Shown here in pieces: positions 50,801 through 60,921 of a DNA stretch of 64,000 bases (its first letter is position 1; every line of letters starts with the position of its first letter). Position numbers and translations under genes: made by a program. Source of the DNA: Clytia hemisphaerica. Taxonomy: Eukaryota; Cnidaria; Hydrozoa; Leptothecata; Clytiidae. The notes under the pieces are model-generated. The model was not told the origin of the DNA, searched no databases, and worked only from the letters and a program-made list of their open reading frames with translations. The stretch covers positions 124,001 through 188,000 of the forward strand of contig CACVBU010000148.1 in the NCBI GenBank assembly GCA_902728285.1, given 5' to 3'.

Positions 50801-52748
50801 GGTTATTTCCCTCGGATACCTGACTTTCTCGACACACTTGACTTTATATTAACCAAGAATAGCTTATTACAATTGAGTAGGCTCCAATGAAGTGGCGATA
50901 AAATTTTAGTGTCTAGTTAAAACGCAAGTCATTGACAGTGACTTTTTTCATTTTAGAAAGACAATTAGCAGAATCTTCAGCCTTCATGAAGAGCTTAACA
51001 TTGAACTCAGGTATCTATATGCTATTTTAACCCTTTACTAACTGTTTATGAGGGTAATACGCAATCTCGGGACAATACTTTTTGACATCGGTCAATATTT
51101 TATGGTATTGCCTTCATAAACAGGTATTTAAGAACCAAGAGTTTTTTAAATTCGGTTTTTCAAATTTATTTGATGGGGAACAACTGTCCTGTAATTATGG
51201 TTAGTTGTTTATTGAAACTCCCTGAAAAATCAATTCTACTTTCTCATTTGGCCAGATATTGGTTTCGACTATGCGGAATCTTCTACAACTTCTACATTTC
51301 CATACGAAACACCAAAGATGCAGCATCACCAACTCTCTCAAAGTCTCAACATGCCAAAACAGAACAAAATTTTCGGGAAAGAATGTATTCTGAACAGATC
51401 ACTCAATAGTTTCCAGTGTAAGACTTTACTTACCACCGGTTGTTAAGCTTCACGAATGTTAAAATGCGTACACACCATAATGTGGCCAGCTAGGCAGAAG
51501 TTTGATAGAGCAACCATGTTATCTATGAAAATTTTATTCTCTTAGCACCGACACCCCCGAACAAAGTGAAGACTTGGAGTAACGATTTCGATAACACTAA
51601 AAAGAAGCACCGATACCAGAGGTCTGCCAGTGTTGGGAGCAACGTCGTTGAAAGGTCCAAAAAGCATTGGGTTGGCAGGCCCATCACTCGCGAAACAACA
51701 CCAAAACCAATGTTAGATGGAAATCTTTACCGAGGAATCAAATCGAAACGCAACCCACCTTCAGCTTCAGATTACCAAACAGCTGATGGGGTACCCTTCC
51801 CTAAGAAAACAGGTATTTTCTCTTCTTTATTTTACCTTCATCCCAATGTGCTCGTCAAGTAATTTTATGTTTCCGACTGGAACTAGTCCTTGTCTATTTT
51901 AATTTTCTATGTATTAGATAAAAAGTTCCAACCACCCATTGCGAATAATTATCTTATGGAAAAACCACCACCTTATTATCACCGTGACATCATCGCGCAT
52001 CGAACCATTGACATGTCCGAAAAACCTTTCAGCGAACAAATTGGTCATGTAGATAAGCAACGTGAAGCTGTGGAAGAGAAGCGCATCAAAGCGTTGCGAG
52101 CTTCCACCAAGCGCCGTTTGAAACGAATGGAAGAACATAAAGAAACAGTGAAAGATGAACAGAGACAAAGAGATGAACAGGCGAGGTAAATTATAATGAT
52201 TATTCGTTTTTGGTTATAATAACAAGTCGTCTCTGTGAATGCTAAGTTTACGCCACTTATATGTTCGTGCAACGCAAGTCGAAATCTATATTTTTCATTC
52301 TACCATGTCTATGTAACCACTGCAACCATTTTGGACAGTTTGCACTCCTGTTGATTGTCCAGACTGAATTTCATTTCAATTTCAATCCTTTCAGCTCCCT
52401 AGGCCTATGATTCAGTCATTGGTTCTCTCGAAATTTTTACAAGATTTTTTCAGTCATGTGAATGTGCCATTGGAAATTTTGTTATTTTTCCATTTCCATC
52501 TTTGTTTTTGGTAAAGGGCTGCAAAACAACAAAACGTCGAGGACGGGTATACGAAAATCAAAATAACCATTGAAAAGAACCGCTCCGCAATGGATAATAA
52601 GAAGCAGAAGCTTGAATATTGGCGAGATTTTGAGAGCAGTAGAGAGGCGAAAAATCAGAAGAAAAAGTTCGATCGGATTGACGCACGAAAAGCAAAACGA
52701 CAAGATTACCCTCAACTGAAGGATGAAATGAAACAGGAGAATGGCCCG
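47834..52748 (+). CDS. vWA-domain protein with Tudor-like segment and coiled-coil tail
   Basis: Eight exons join in phase: 47834(ATG 47854)-48558, 48943-49141, 50383-50712, 50957-51010, 51256-51417, 51546-51812, 51918-52185, 52517-52748, giving 739 codons from the ATG without a terminal stop. Residues ~22-200 are a vWA domain with MIDAS Asp27-x-Ser-Gly-Ser31, a candidate Thr99 and Thr-Asp122-Gly. Exon 2 has Glu-Gly-Asp-Lys-Val-Leu-Ala-x-Trp-x-Asp-Gly, as in the Tudor/SH3-like DUF4537 module, which exon 3 completes. The rest is charged and helical, with many Lys, Glu and Arg in exons 7-8. The layout recalls metazoan VWA3B-type proteins; that name is tentative. Intact MIDAS suggests metal-dependent ligand binding inside the cell. 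The 3/4 junction is the weakest: another donor at 50726 also keeps a frame, but then meets a stop in exon 5. Confidence 0.82.
47854..48558 (+). CDS. vWA gene exon 1 (vWA domain)
   Basis: The ATG at 47854 lies 20 bases after an acceptor; the frame is open back to that acceptor, so either a 5'UTR intron precedes it or coding exons lie upstream. It ends at GTG|GTGTGT or three bases earlier, both phase 0. It holds the whole vWA domain. The open frame to 48633 is read-through into intron. Confidence 0.85.
48943..49141 (+). CDS. vWA gene exon 2 (Tudor-like start)
   Basis: 199 nt after TTCATTTTTAG, ending G|GTCAGA. It encodes the Gly-Asp-Lys-Val-Leu-Ala-His-Trp segment. The donor is weak, but phase and the next exon fit exactly. 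Confidence 0.75.
49142..50382 (+). other. vWA gene intron
   Basis: 1.24 kb, AT-rich, with a run of 13 G near 49537. No gene or bounded repeat was recognised in it. Short open frames here have no coding signal. Confidence 0.5.
50383..50712 (+). CDS. vWA gene exon 3
   Basis: It follows TTCTTTTTCTAG. It encodes an acidic segment, the end of the Tudor-like module and a helical Arg-Lys-Gln-Ile-Asp-Lys stretch. Donor GTATTC at 50713 keeps the downstream chain open; GTAGCC at 50726 is the alternative. Confidence 0.75.
50957..51417 (+). CDS. vWA gene exons 4 and 5
   Basis: Exon 4 (50957-51010) follows TTCATTTTAG and ends CAG|GTATCT. Exon 5 (51256-51417) follows TTTGGCCAG and ends T|GTAAGA. In the chosen frame they encode a Ser/Thr/Gln-rich linker. 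The frame is supported by phase agreement on both sides, and less strongly by composition. Confidence 0.6.
51546..51812 (+). CDS. vWA gene exon 6
   Basis: It follows TTATTCTCTTAG and ends CAG|GTATTT. It encodes a basic, Pro- and Ser-containing region with Lys-Lys-Lys-His and Arg-Ser-Ala-Ser-Val. Both split codons join in phase. Confidence 0.78.
51918..52185 (+). CDS. vWA gene exon 7 (coiled coil)
   Basis: It follows CTATGTATTAG and ends AG|GTAAAT. A Pro-rich start (Lys-Pro-Pro-Pro-Tyr-Tyr) leads into a long Glu/Lys/Arg helix likely to form a coiled coil. Confidence 0.8.
52517..52748 (+). CDS. vWA gene exon 8 (coiled coil)
   Basis: It follows GTTTTTGGTAAAG and ends CCG|GTAAGG in phase 0. It is highly charged (Lys-Lys-Gln-Lys-Leu, Arg-Lys-Ala-Lys-Arg). 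The strong donor shows that the gene continues. Confidence 0.8.
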
Positions 52749-52779
52749 GTAAGGTTTTTTTCCTCAAAAATAAGTGTAT

Positions 52780-52850
52780 TATTAATTTCGCATTCTGCGG
52801 CGGCGGCGGCGGTGGGGGAAAAAAATAGAAAACGAAAGTACTCGATACGG
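52780..52850 (+). repeat. CGGCGGCGG-containing dispersed repeat, copy 1
   Basis: TTAATTTCGCAT..GCGGCGGCGGCGGTGGGGG..AAAACGAAAG here matches 56013-56098 on the same strand. The two copies flank the 2.8 kb transposon and intervening intron. Confidence 0.6.
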
Positions 52851-53228
52851 TGGACAAACTCACTGAATTTAATTTGTTTTCGGCCTTTCCTCGGTCACAC
52901 TTACCATGTATAAATATCGTGGTCGTTTTTTTTTTTCAAAAAGAAAAATAATAAATGTAAAGCGTACAATTTTGAAACAATTCAACATTAATATTATTTG
53001 ATCATCTTCATTGTACGTTAAACAAACACTTTATTATTTTATTATTTTTCTCATGAATGTTCCACTTGACATGGAAAACAGAGAGTGGTTATTATGCGTT
53101 CAAAATAGAGAGAGTTCGTGCTATTGATTTGGTTAAGAAGCGTAGACACATAATATGCGGATAATATACCTTTCCGTTATTAGTTCCTACAGAGTAAGTA
53201 AAGGATGGCATAAAATCTAAGAACATTT

Positions 53229-56010
53229 GGGTAAAGGCCACATTTTTTGGTACACCTGTCCCTTCCGTTACGCTTTTGATTTTTACTGCTCATATCTTGA
53301 AAACTAGCATTAAACTTGCAAAACTTCCAATTGATTATTGATCTGGGGTAGAAAGTGCCCTTACAATCAGAGTTTGGCCAGCAATAGGACAGTCTTTCCT
53401 CTTACAGACCCTGTAGAAGTCTAAATTATAAGATTCAAAATTGTTTTTTCTTCAAGTGGGATAAAATATTCACTTTCAATTTTTTTTCAGTCCGCCTAAT
53501 ATTGATAGGAACGAGTTTTCATAATATTTTGAGTAAATACTTTTTTCACTGTTGCTCAGGTTTTGCATTTTTCTAAAAAGCATGTTTTGCGACTCTGATC
53601 TTGTCCCTTCCGTTACGCAAATTCATTTTCAAGAAAATCTTTGTCAAATAGCTATAGTTTATGTTAAATTCTCACAAGTTACCATTGGGATTACTCCAAA
53701 TTCAATTTGCAAACCATTATCCTCTATTTTTGACATGTTTTTTCAGTGACAGTCCTTCTCATTGAAAATGTGCCTTGGTTTTGTCCCTTCCGTTACGCAA
53801 ACATTAAATTGAACAGCATCTCAAGTCTTCGACTTAAAAACTTTTCCTTTTGGTTGACTACTACCCTCATTAGACTTCTTACTTGCAGGTACATTTAAAC
53901 TTTATATTAACAATGTGGTGGGAGTTATCTCCTTGGAAAAGTTGGTGTCCCTTCCGTTATGGATGTCCCTTCCGTTACGCCTTTTTTAAAAGGGAGTGTT
54001 ACAGGGACTTGGATGTTCATTATAGTGTTTCTTTCTTCAAAGCCAAGATATCTGAAGTTATTGCATTGTTGAAAGACCTATTGTAGACTGTTCTCACATT
54101 TGCTACACTACAATGACTTCTTTTTATCTCTTAACCCTTAGGCTCCATAGGACGCGTTTTTGCGTCCTGAAACAGCCAAAATACCAAGTCCTAAAGCTGG
54201 GGTCCTATCTCCCTAGGACTTTATTTAAAGGGAAAGAAACCAAATGTTTTCGAAAGAGTATAAAATTACCTTTCCAATGGTACCAAAACACGTGTCTGAA
54301 TCAAAAGCTACAAGCTTTTACGCCATTTTGAAATTTCAAATTTCAAATTTCAAAAAAAATCATTGAAATTTTTCAAAATTTTCAAAACTACTGCGCGCTC
54401 AAAGGGTTAACCAAAAATATTTTGATTTTTTTTGAAGACTCCAAACTGCTCAAAATACCTGAAAATGACAATTAGGAGTTATTCGAAGTTGTTTTGACCA
54501 TAAAAAATCTTTACCAGGGGTCTCATTAACCCTTAGGCTCCATAGGACGTGTTTTCGCGTCCTGAAACAGCCAAAATACCAAGTCCCAAAGCTTGGGTCT
54601 CAGCTCCCTAGGACTTGATTTAAAGGGGAATAAACCCAATGCTTTTTGAAAGAGTATAGAATTACCTTTCCAATGGTTGGTACCAAAACGAGTGTCTGAA
54701 TCAAAAGGTACAAGCTTTTATGCCATTTTGAAGTTTCAAAGTTAAAAAAAAAATCATTGAATTTTTCAACATTTTCAAAACTGCAGCGCGCTCAAAGGGT
54801 TAACCAAAAATTTTTGATTTTTTTTGAAGACTCCAAACTGCTCAAAATGCCTGAAAATGACAATTACGAGTTATTCGAAGTTGATTTGACCATAAAAAAT
54901 CTTTACCAGGGGTCTCATTAACCCTTAGGCTCCATAGGACGTGTTTTCGCGTCCTGAAACAGCCAAAATACCAAGTCCCAAAGCTTGGGTCTCAGCTCCC
55001 TAGGACTTGATTTAAAGGGGAATAAACCCAATGCTTTTTGAAAGAGTATAGAATTACCTTTCCAATGGTTGGTACCAAAACGAGTGTCTGAATCAAAAAG
55101 GTACAAGCTTTTATGCCATTTTGAAGTTTCAAATTTCAAAAAAAAATCATTGAAATTTTTCAACATTTTCAAAACTACTGCGCGCTCAAAGTGTTAGCCA
55201 AAAATTTTTGATTTTTTTTGAAGACTCCAAACTGCTCAAAATGCCTGAAAATGACAATTAGGAGTTATTCGAAGTTGTTTTGACCATAACAAATTTTACC
55301 AGAGGTCTCGTTAACCCTTCGGTTTCAGAGGTCACCTACAGTGGGTCACCTAAATTTTAGGGATCATCTAAAACTTGGGATGAGGCTTGGATGGCCCAAA
55401 ACAGAGCTATTTTCAAATTTTGAAAATTTTTCAGAAAATTTTTCAGAAAATTTGTCCCTTACGCTTATTCTATACCTAATATTTACAATTTTTAGGAGTA
55501 TTTGTAAGTTTATATAGTTAGTTCTGGTTAGTTCTATCATTTTAGGTTAAAAGATCATATTTGACTATTAAAATTCAAACTATCTTTTGAAACAAGTTTT
55601 TTCCTAGTAAAGATGTTAATTAAAAATTTGAAAGTTGTCCTTTCCGTTACGCAAATTAGGCTACCCCTCCAACCCGAAAACGTAAATTCATGAAAAACGA
55701 TTAGGAATTGGTTAAAACACTTTGTAGAAACATTTTAAGAGTAAGTTTAGTCTTATAAGTGTCTCTTTTTTGTAGAAATAACAAGTCTTTAGTTATTGGT
55801 TGAAAATGAGAAAAAAATCAACCACAACAACTTCTAGGGTCCTACAGTTCTGCAAAAAGGTAATATAGAGGAGCACATACTTGATTATCATCATAGAGGT
55901 ATATACACATCCAAATAGTCCAAAAGTCCAAAAGTTTTAAGCAATTTTGAGGATGAAATTTTTTTAGCGTAACGGAAGGGACAGGTGTACCAAAAATGTG
56001 GCCTTTACCC
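53229..56010. mobile_element. 2.8 kb element with GGGTAAAGGCC ends and TCCCTTCCGTTACGC motifs
   Basis: ~44-base inverted ends start GGGTAAAGGCCACATTTTT and include CCTGTCCCTTCCGTTACGC. ATTT flanks both (53225-53228 and 56011-56014), a possible 4-bp duplication. The motif TCCCTTCCGTTACGC or close variants recur at about 53606, 53786, 53948, 53968 and 55640. The interior holds the tandem array at 54131-55315. No transposase was recognised. It sits in the presumed last intron of the vWA gene. Confidence 0.75.
54131..55315 (+). repeat. Tandem array of ~390-bp units, each carrying a TTAA MITE
   Basis: Three units start TTAACCCTTAGGCTCC at 54131, 54536 and 54918, and a partial one follows. Within each, a ~270-bp segment ends GCGCTCAAAGGGTTAA (third copy mutated), so it looks like a piggyBac-style MITE with TTAA flanks, followed by a ~115-bp spacer (CCAAACTGCTCAAAAT..). 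Units 2 and 3 are closer to each other than to unit 1. Confidence 0.8.
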
Positions 56011-56012
56011 AT

Positions 56013-56098
56013 TTGATTAATTTCGCATAGCGAAAGTATTACGATAGGCTTTCGCGGCGGCGGTGGTCGGTGCGGGAAAAAAAAAGAAAACGAAAGCA
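56013..56098 (+). repeat. CGGCGGCGG-containing dispersed repeat, copy 2
   Basis: Second copy of the sequence at 52780-52850, here with an extra GCGAAAGTATTACGATAGG segment. Confidence 0.6.
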
Positions 56099-56611
56099 GT
56101 TGAAATTTCTAGAACATTCTCGAAAATTCTGAAATATGGACTCGCTAAGATAAAATTTAATGATTCCAGTCTGTAAGTGCTAGGTAGGCGTAACCAAGCA
56201 TTAGTAAACATTGCTCGTCTTTTTAAATGGCGGATTTCAGCATGCTGTCAGACTTGCTCTGGTTTTTTGTATTTGTATCATGTTTTTGATGTTTTTAGAG
56301 TACTTAAAGAGGATATAATTCTTTTAGCATAGTATTTTATGTTTGTGTAGTTAGTAAATGCACCAATAAAGTGATAGGAATCTTACAATTAAAGAGTTTC
56401 TCTTGAAAATCACTACACACAACAACACAGACAACAGACAGGTATGATTATTATTTTTGCAGTTAGAATTATTTGTTGTTTGTTGATATTTGATTAAGTT
56501 GTGTTATAAGACAGATTATTATTTACTAAGTATTTCACGGAGAAATTTATGGCAGGGGATGCCAATCTATAAGTGATAGAAGTTCTACATACCTTTGGTT
56601 AGCTATCTAGG

Positions 56612-56846
56612 TACCGTGAGATCGGGTAACTTGCATCAGTGGAGGCTAACATGCATAGCCCTCAAATGAATGACCTGGCTGGTCATTAAAATGCAAAGTT
56701 AAATCAAAACAAAAATGGTAGAGTAGAGTTGTGAGCGAAGCTGCGTAGTTCATTTGTTTTGAAATTTTGCTGCTTTGATTGGTCAGTCATTTGATGGCTA
56801 TGCAAGTTTCCCTCCACTGATACAAGTTTTACCCGACTTCACGGTA
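56612..56846. mobile_element. MITE with CCGTGAGATC ends, copy 2
   Basis: The left CCGTGAGATCGGGTAACTTG and right TTACCCGACTTCACGG ends are inverted, each next to TA. Its body closely matches 43402-43632. It ends only a few bases before the putative terminal exon of the vWA gene. Confidence 0.75.
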
Positions 56847-56871
56847 GGTGAGATGTGTCATTTTCCAGACT

Positions 56872-56974
56872 CTCCCACTCGATATAATCAACGGATTAGA
56901 ATAGGTGGATTAACTTCTCTCGTTGCTCCCAAGAGAGATCCATTGTCTTCTCATTGTTACAAGAAAAATCTGTA
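56872..56974 (+). CDS. Candidate terminal exon of the vWA gene
   Basis: After an acceptor TGTCATTTTCCAG, one frame reads Ser-Pro-Thr-Arg-Tyr-Asn-Gln-Arg and continues ~34 residues to TAA, basic at its end (Cys-Tyr-Lys-Lys-Asn-Leu). It needs phase 1 input while exon 8 leaves phase 0, so at least one exon of length 3n+1 would be missing between them. Its middle recurs inverted near 57510, which lowers confidence. Confidence 0.4.
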
Positions 56975-56979
56975 AATGA

Positions 56980-57545
56980 CTCTGCGCACTCCTCGTTTAG
57001 TTTTTTCATTGTTTTTATAAGAACAATTTTCCAATTTATACAGTTTCGAAAACGAATTTGTCCTATGATTCGATCAATTTTGATGATTTTGCAAATATTT
57101 TAAATCCTGCACTTAAGTTTTAGCATCAACAAACGCTAGACCAGTTTTAATGTAAATTTTTAATCTTTTGTCAATGGCAATCTTCAGATAAGTGAAAATT
57201 AACGTATGGTCTATAACTAAGAAACTATCGATGGGTCACGAATGGGTTGCATACTGGTGAAAGAAGACTGTATTTAGAATTAGGAAAATAAATTTCAAAT
57301 TATTTGGCTAATTTCTGCATTGGATAGAAAGGGCTAAAAAAGTGCATTTTCTTATTTAAAATGTACCACGTGATACGTAATGACCAATGAAAATGTTGAA
57401 AGTAATGATTTTTTACAACTTTTTTAAACAACTTATCAAGTTTTAATTGCTAGCAAACTCGTAAAAAAGTTTGATAACCTAACGAGGAGTGTTTTCTATG
57501 AGTTCTTAATCCACCTATTCTAATCCGTTGATATAATCGATAACT
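56980..57545. repeat. Inverted-repeat region
   Basis: CACTCCTCGTTTAG near 56984 pairs with CTAACGAGGAGTG near 57479, suggesting a decayed element. Farther out, a 27-base stretch of the candidate exon recurs inverted at about 57508-57534. Confidence 0.5.
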
Positions 57546-57900
57546 TTTTCCAATCGATGACTAATTGCTAACCAACCGATTGATTGGATATCGATTGATT
57601 TCAATAATGATTGATAGGTAATCGAGACTATTCTAACTGATAATAGATTGGTTTTCCATCGGTTGGCTGTCGATTGATTGTGAACAATCGAACATCTTTA
57701 GAGTAAATCGATGGAAAATCGATCAATTGATAGCCAATCAAGCTTCCCGCAAAATCTTGTTGATTATCGATTATCGAAAACAATCAATATCCGATCCATC
57801 AATTATCATGTCTTTTTTTTTCTTTTTTCTTTTTTTGTCTTTTTTTTGTCTTTTTTTTGTCAATTGTTTATCGATTAGCAATCGATTGGAAAAAGATATC
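57537..57900. mobile_element. ATCGATAACTTTTT-family inverted-repeat element
   Basis: Left CGATAACTTTTTCCAATCG and right CGATTGGAAAAAGATATCG are inverted. The arms are made of AATCGATTGATT words, as in the outer element at 20366-21953. A T-rich run interrupted by C and G lies at 57811-57860. Confidence 0.6.
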
Positions 57901-57936
57901 GATTGTATTGAATGGGAGAGTCTGGCATGTTGGATG

Positions 57937-58030
57937 GGCGCTTCGTGGGATAGTGGTCATTGACCTGGAATACTTACACAGGCTTCAAAGGTTTCGATTC
58001 CCACTGGCAACGGTTCACTTTGGAAAGTGA
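57937..58030 (+). mobile_element. Truncated tRNA-derived SINE
   Basis: GCGCTTCGTGGGATAGTGG (A box) and GGTTTCGATTCCC (degenerate B box) are followed by CAACGGTTCACTT as in the SINE at 16391. It stops abruptly where the antisense LINE sequence begins. Confidence 0.7.
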
Positions 58031-58724
58031 TGCCGTCCTGACTTTTGAGCATAGCTTTTGTCATTGTCCAAGTTTCGGAGCTGTAAAGAAGAATTGGCTC
58101 GACGAAAGCTTTAAAAGTTTGGAGTTTGAGAACATTAGACAAATTGGAGTTCCAGATCTTGTTTAGTTTATTGCATGCCTTCCACGCGAGGCCTTTTCGA
58201 GTTTTAAAGTCGCTTTCAGAGTTATTAATGTAGGATCCTAAGTATTTGAAGTCCTTTACTGCCTTTATGTTGACACCGTGAAAAGATGTTAGAAGGTGGG
58301 CATTTGCTGAAGAGCTGATGAATTCGGTTTTACCTTCATTACAGTAGAGACCGACTTTGCTAGCTGACGATTCTAGAGAATGAAGAAGATCTTCAAGATT
58401 TTGAATAGTTTCGGCAACAAGTGCAAGATCGTCAGCAAAATCAAGATCAGTTAAAAACAAACCTTTACCGCGCGTACGGAGAGGTGCCTTTATTTTGATC
58501 CCTTTTTCATTTGATAAATCAACGGAAATTCTTAAAACGTAATCTAGAACAATTATAAAAAGGAAAGGAGCAAGGGTATCACCCTTAAGGACTCCTGCAA
58601 GAATATCAAAAGTATCTGAATCTCCGTCGGGGGAGACAACTTTAGCCTTCGTAGAAACATAAAGTGCCCTAATGACTGAAATAATTTTTCCCGGAAGACC
58701 ATATAACTTCAAAATTTCGAACAT
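57957..58724 (-). pseudogene. LINE reverse transcriptase, C-terminal part
   Basis: A 255-codon frame with a Leu-Lys-Gly-Asp-Thr-Leu-Ala-Pro box, the catalytic Phe-Ala-Asp-Asp near residue 98, Asp-Phe-Lys-Tyr-Leu-Gly, and Glu-Thr-Trp-Thr-Met-Thr-Lys. The last ~25 residues are read from antisense SINE sequence. It belongs to the element at 57957-60520. Confidence 0.82.
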
Positions 58725-58878
58725 TTTTTCTCAAGATATTGAATCAAAAGCTTTCTTGAAGTCAACAAAACAGAGGAAGGCATCTTTGTTGAGTTTTCGC
58801 ATTTCCTCTAAAATACGCCGTATTGCTAGGATTTGGGAAAGAGTGCTTCTACCTTTGCGGAAACCGTTTTGGTTTTTC

Positions 58879-59721
58879 CTAAGTAGTCAGATCAAGTACA
58901 GGCACAATGCGCCTTAGAATCATTTTATTATATATCTTGGCAGCGATTGGCATCAACGTTATGCCGCTATAATTAGAAGCTAAAGTCAAGTCACTCTTTT
59001 TAGGAACAGGGATAATACCACCTGTTAACCAAGCAGATGGTGGACTGCAGTTTTCAAAGGTCTGATTACAAAACTCAAGGAGAAGATCAAGAAAGACTGG
59101 GTCTTTCCAGAGTGCAGTTGGGATATTGTCAAGACTGGAAGATTTGTTATTCGAAAATAGTTTGACACTTTTAATGAGCTCGTCTAAGGTAAAAAGAGAG
59201 GTGGAAATGTCGAGCTCATCAAAAATTTGGGTCAAAGGAAGTGCATTATTATTAAGAATAGGTGGATTACCGAGTAAAGATTTGAAATGGTTTAACCAGT
59301 TTTCTCTTCTTTTTTTGGAAGAGCCTCTTTTTAGCTGGATGGAAGGGTGATTGTCGTTAATTGTCTTCCATGCAGCAGAATGTTGATGGGAGATATGCAA
59401 ATTTGAAATGGAATCAATCTTTCCCTGAATGAACATTGCCTCAGCATTGAGATAGGCATCATCCAGACGTTTTTGAGCATTTAAAAGGAGTCTAGATGTA
59501 TTCCTTGTAGGGCGAGTTTGGTGTTTGTCCTTCGCCTCTACAAGTGCTTTGCGCGCGTCAGAAAGAAGGTTATTTTCAAAGAGATTTTTCTTTTTGATTT
59601 TTTGCTTCCTGGGTAAAAGAGAAAGATTGATTTCTTCATTGGCCTTGATCAGTGTTTGGTATTTGTTCTCTGGATCATCATCTGGCTTAGAGAGCATATC
59701 AAATCTATTTTTAACCTCCAC
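58879..59721 (-). pseudogene. LINE linker and N-terminal RT part
   Basis: A 280-codon frame. The N-terminal ~160 residues are the charged linker between endonuclease and RT. The Asn-Trp-x-x-His-Phe segment and the Ile-Ile-Pro-Val-Pro-Lys-Lys-x-Asp segment mark the start of the RT domain. It is disrupted before the 58724 frame. Confidence 0.8.
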
Positions 59722-59906
59722 AGTGTATGTGTGACGAAGATCAGTGTTGGTATATAAAGCTGCTGCCAGTTTATGGTTTTCATTGGGTCAGGTCTTGGCT
59801 TTTTAGAAGATCTGAGGCTGAGAGAGACGTGACAAGAGATTACTCTGTGATCTGAGCCTACAGGGGAAAAAGAAGAATAAGACTGAGCATTCCTAACACC
59901 GTTCCT

Positions 59907-60239
59907 TCATTTAGTTCGAGCAAGAATATAATCAATTTGGGATTTGCTTCCAGAAGGATGTTGAAAAGACCAAAGTTTTGAAGCTTTTTTTGTGAAAAAT
60001 GTGTTTGTGGCAAATAATTGAAATTGCTGCGTAAAATCAAAGAGTTTGCTCCCGTTTCTATTGGTAAGCTTGTGAAAAGAAAATGGTACATTTTCCAGGC
60101 CAACCTGGGCATTAAAGTCTCCACAAACTATAAGAAAGTTGTGCGCTGGTGTATTGAAAACAGCTCGAGAAAGAGAAGAATAGAAATTATCGACATCGAC
60201 CTCGTCGGAAACATTTGTGGGGCTGTAACAGGAAATCAA
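59907..60239 (-). pseudogene. LINE AP-endonuclease domain
   Basis: A 110-codon frame with the central endonuclease motifs (Gly-Asp-Phe-Asn-Ala, and Ser-Gln-Ile-Asp-Tyr-Ile-Leu near the end). The N-terminal part of the domain is in the 60236-60511 frame, separated by a frameshift. The C-terminal Ser-Asp-His lies past the stop. Confidence 0.82.
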
Positions 60240-60815
60240 TGTCGTTTTTGGATTACTGTTATAAATTCGGCAACAATAATACGATTAGACTGGCACGCCA
60301 GTCGGGCTGGAACGGTATCACGCGGGAAAATGAGCGTAGGAGTTAGGTAAGCGTAGGAAAAAATTTTTGTCGGTGGCAAGGGCTGAAAGCCCGACTGGAG
60401 CGAAACCCCAGGAAGGAAAAAACGGCTAAGCTGAAGCCCCAATCTTTCGGCGTTGTAGAAATGAATGAACTTTGAGAAATTCGTGAAATGAGAAATGAAA
60501 ACTTCCGTCAAAGTCGCAGATCGTGTTGTTTTGATTTTTGAGGAGGGAGTGATTGGAAAAAATAATGGCTGACTTCTAGTGGAAATTTTTATTTGAAAAG
60601 ATTTTGTTTTGTTTCTTGTTTCTTATTAATGAGTCTCTTCTTTGTGTATATGTGGCTTTTCTTCATGGTTCTCTGCATGCAAAATTCTTTGGCTCATTTT
60701 TGATTGTTTTTTGTTTTGATTTGAGAGGCAAGAGAAGATAGAAAATCTTGTAACATCAGTTATCAGAACTTGTTGACTTGTTATCTTTTCCTATTCATAA
60801 CTCATTCAATTTTAG

Positions 60816-60849
60816 GAATGGAGTATTCAGATTGCAAACACTATTGACT
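60816..60849 (+). CDS. Possible small exon, unrecognised
   Basis: 34 nt between a CAATTTTAG acceptor and a GTGAGT donor. With no identified neighbours it is only a splice-signal candidate; it might belong with 62178-62302. Confidence 0.2.
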
Positions 60850-60921
60850 GTGAGTTTTTTTTTCATTTAAGCTTTCTTTTTCCTAGGTTTGCAGGTGGTA
60901 ATCAAAGGGATAACCCAGGTA

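Larger units (their letters stand above)
57957..60520 (-). mobile_element. RTE-like LINE, near full length but frameshifted
   Basis: Reading 60520 to 57957 on the minus strand: endonuclease (60239-59907, with Ser-Cys-Tyr-Ser-Pro-Thr-Asn, Cys-Gly-Asp-Phe-Asn-Ala-Gln-Val and Ser-Gln-Ile-Asp-Tyr-Ile-Leu; Ser-Asp-His-Arg-Val just beyond), linker (59721-58879), RT (continuing to 57957). About 2.5 kb of single-ORF-type EN-RT layout fits RTE-like elements. At least three frame changes make it inactive. The 5' boundary is approximate; the 3' end abuts the SINE fragment. Confidence 0.83.

Noticed and set aside
54131..55315. CRISPR-like or minisatellite array
   Set aside because: The units are ~390 bp with TTAA-flanked MITE structure in animal nuclear DNA; no short spacers are present.
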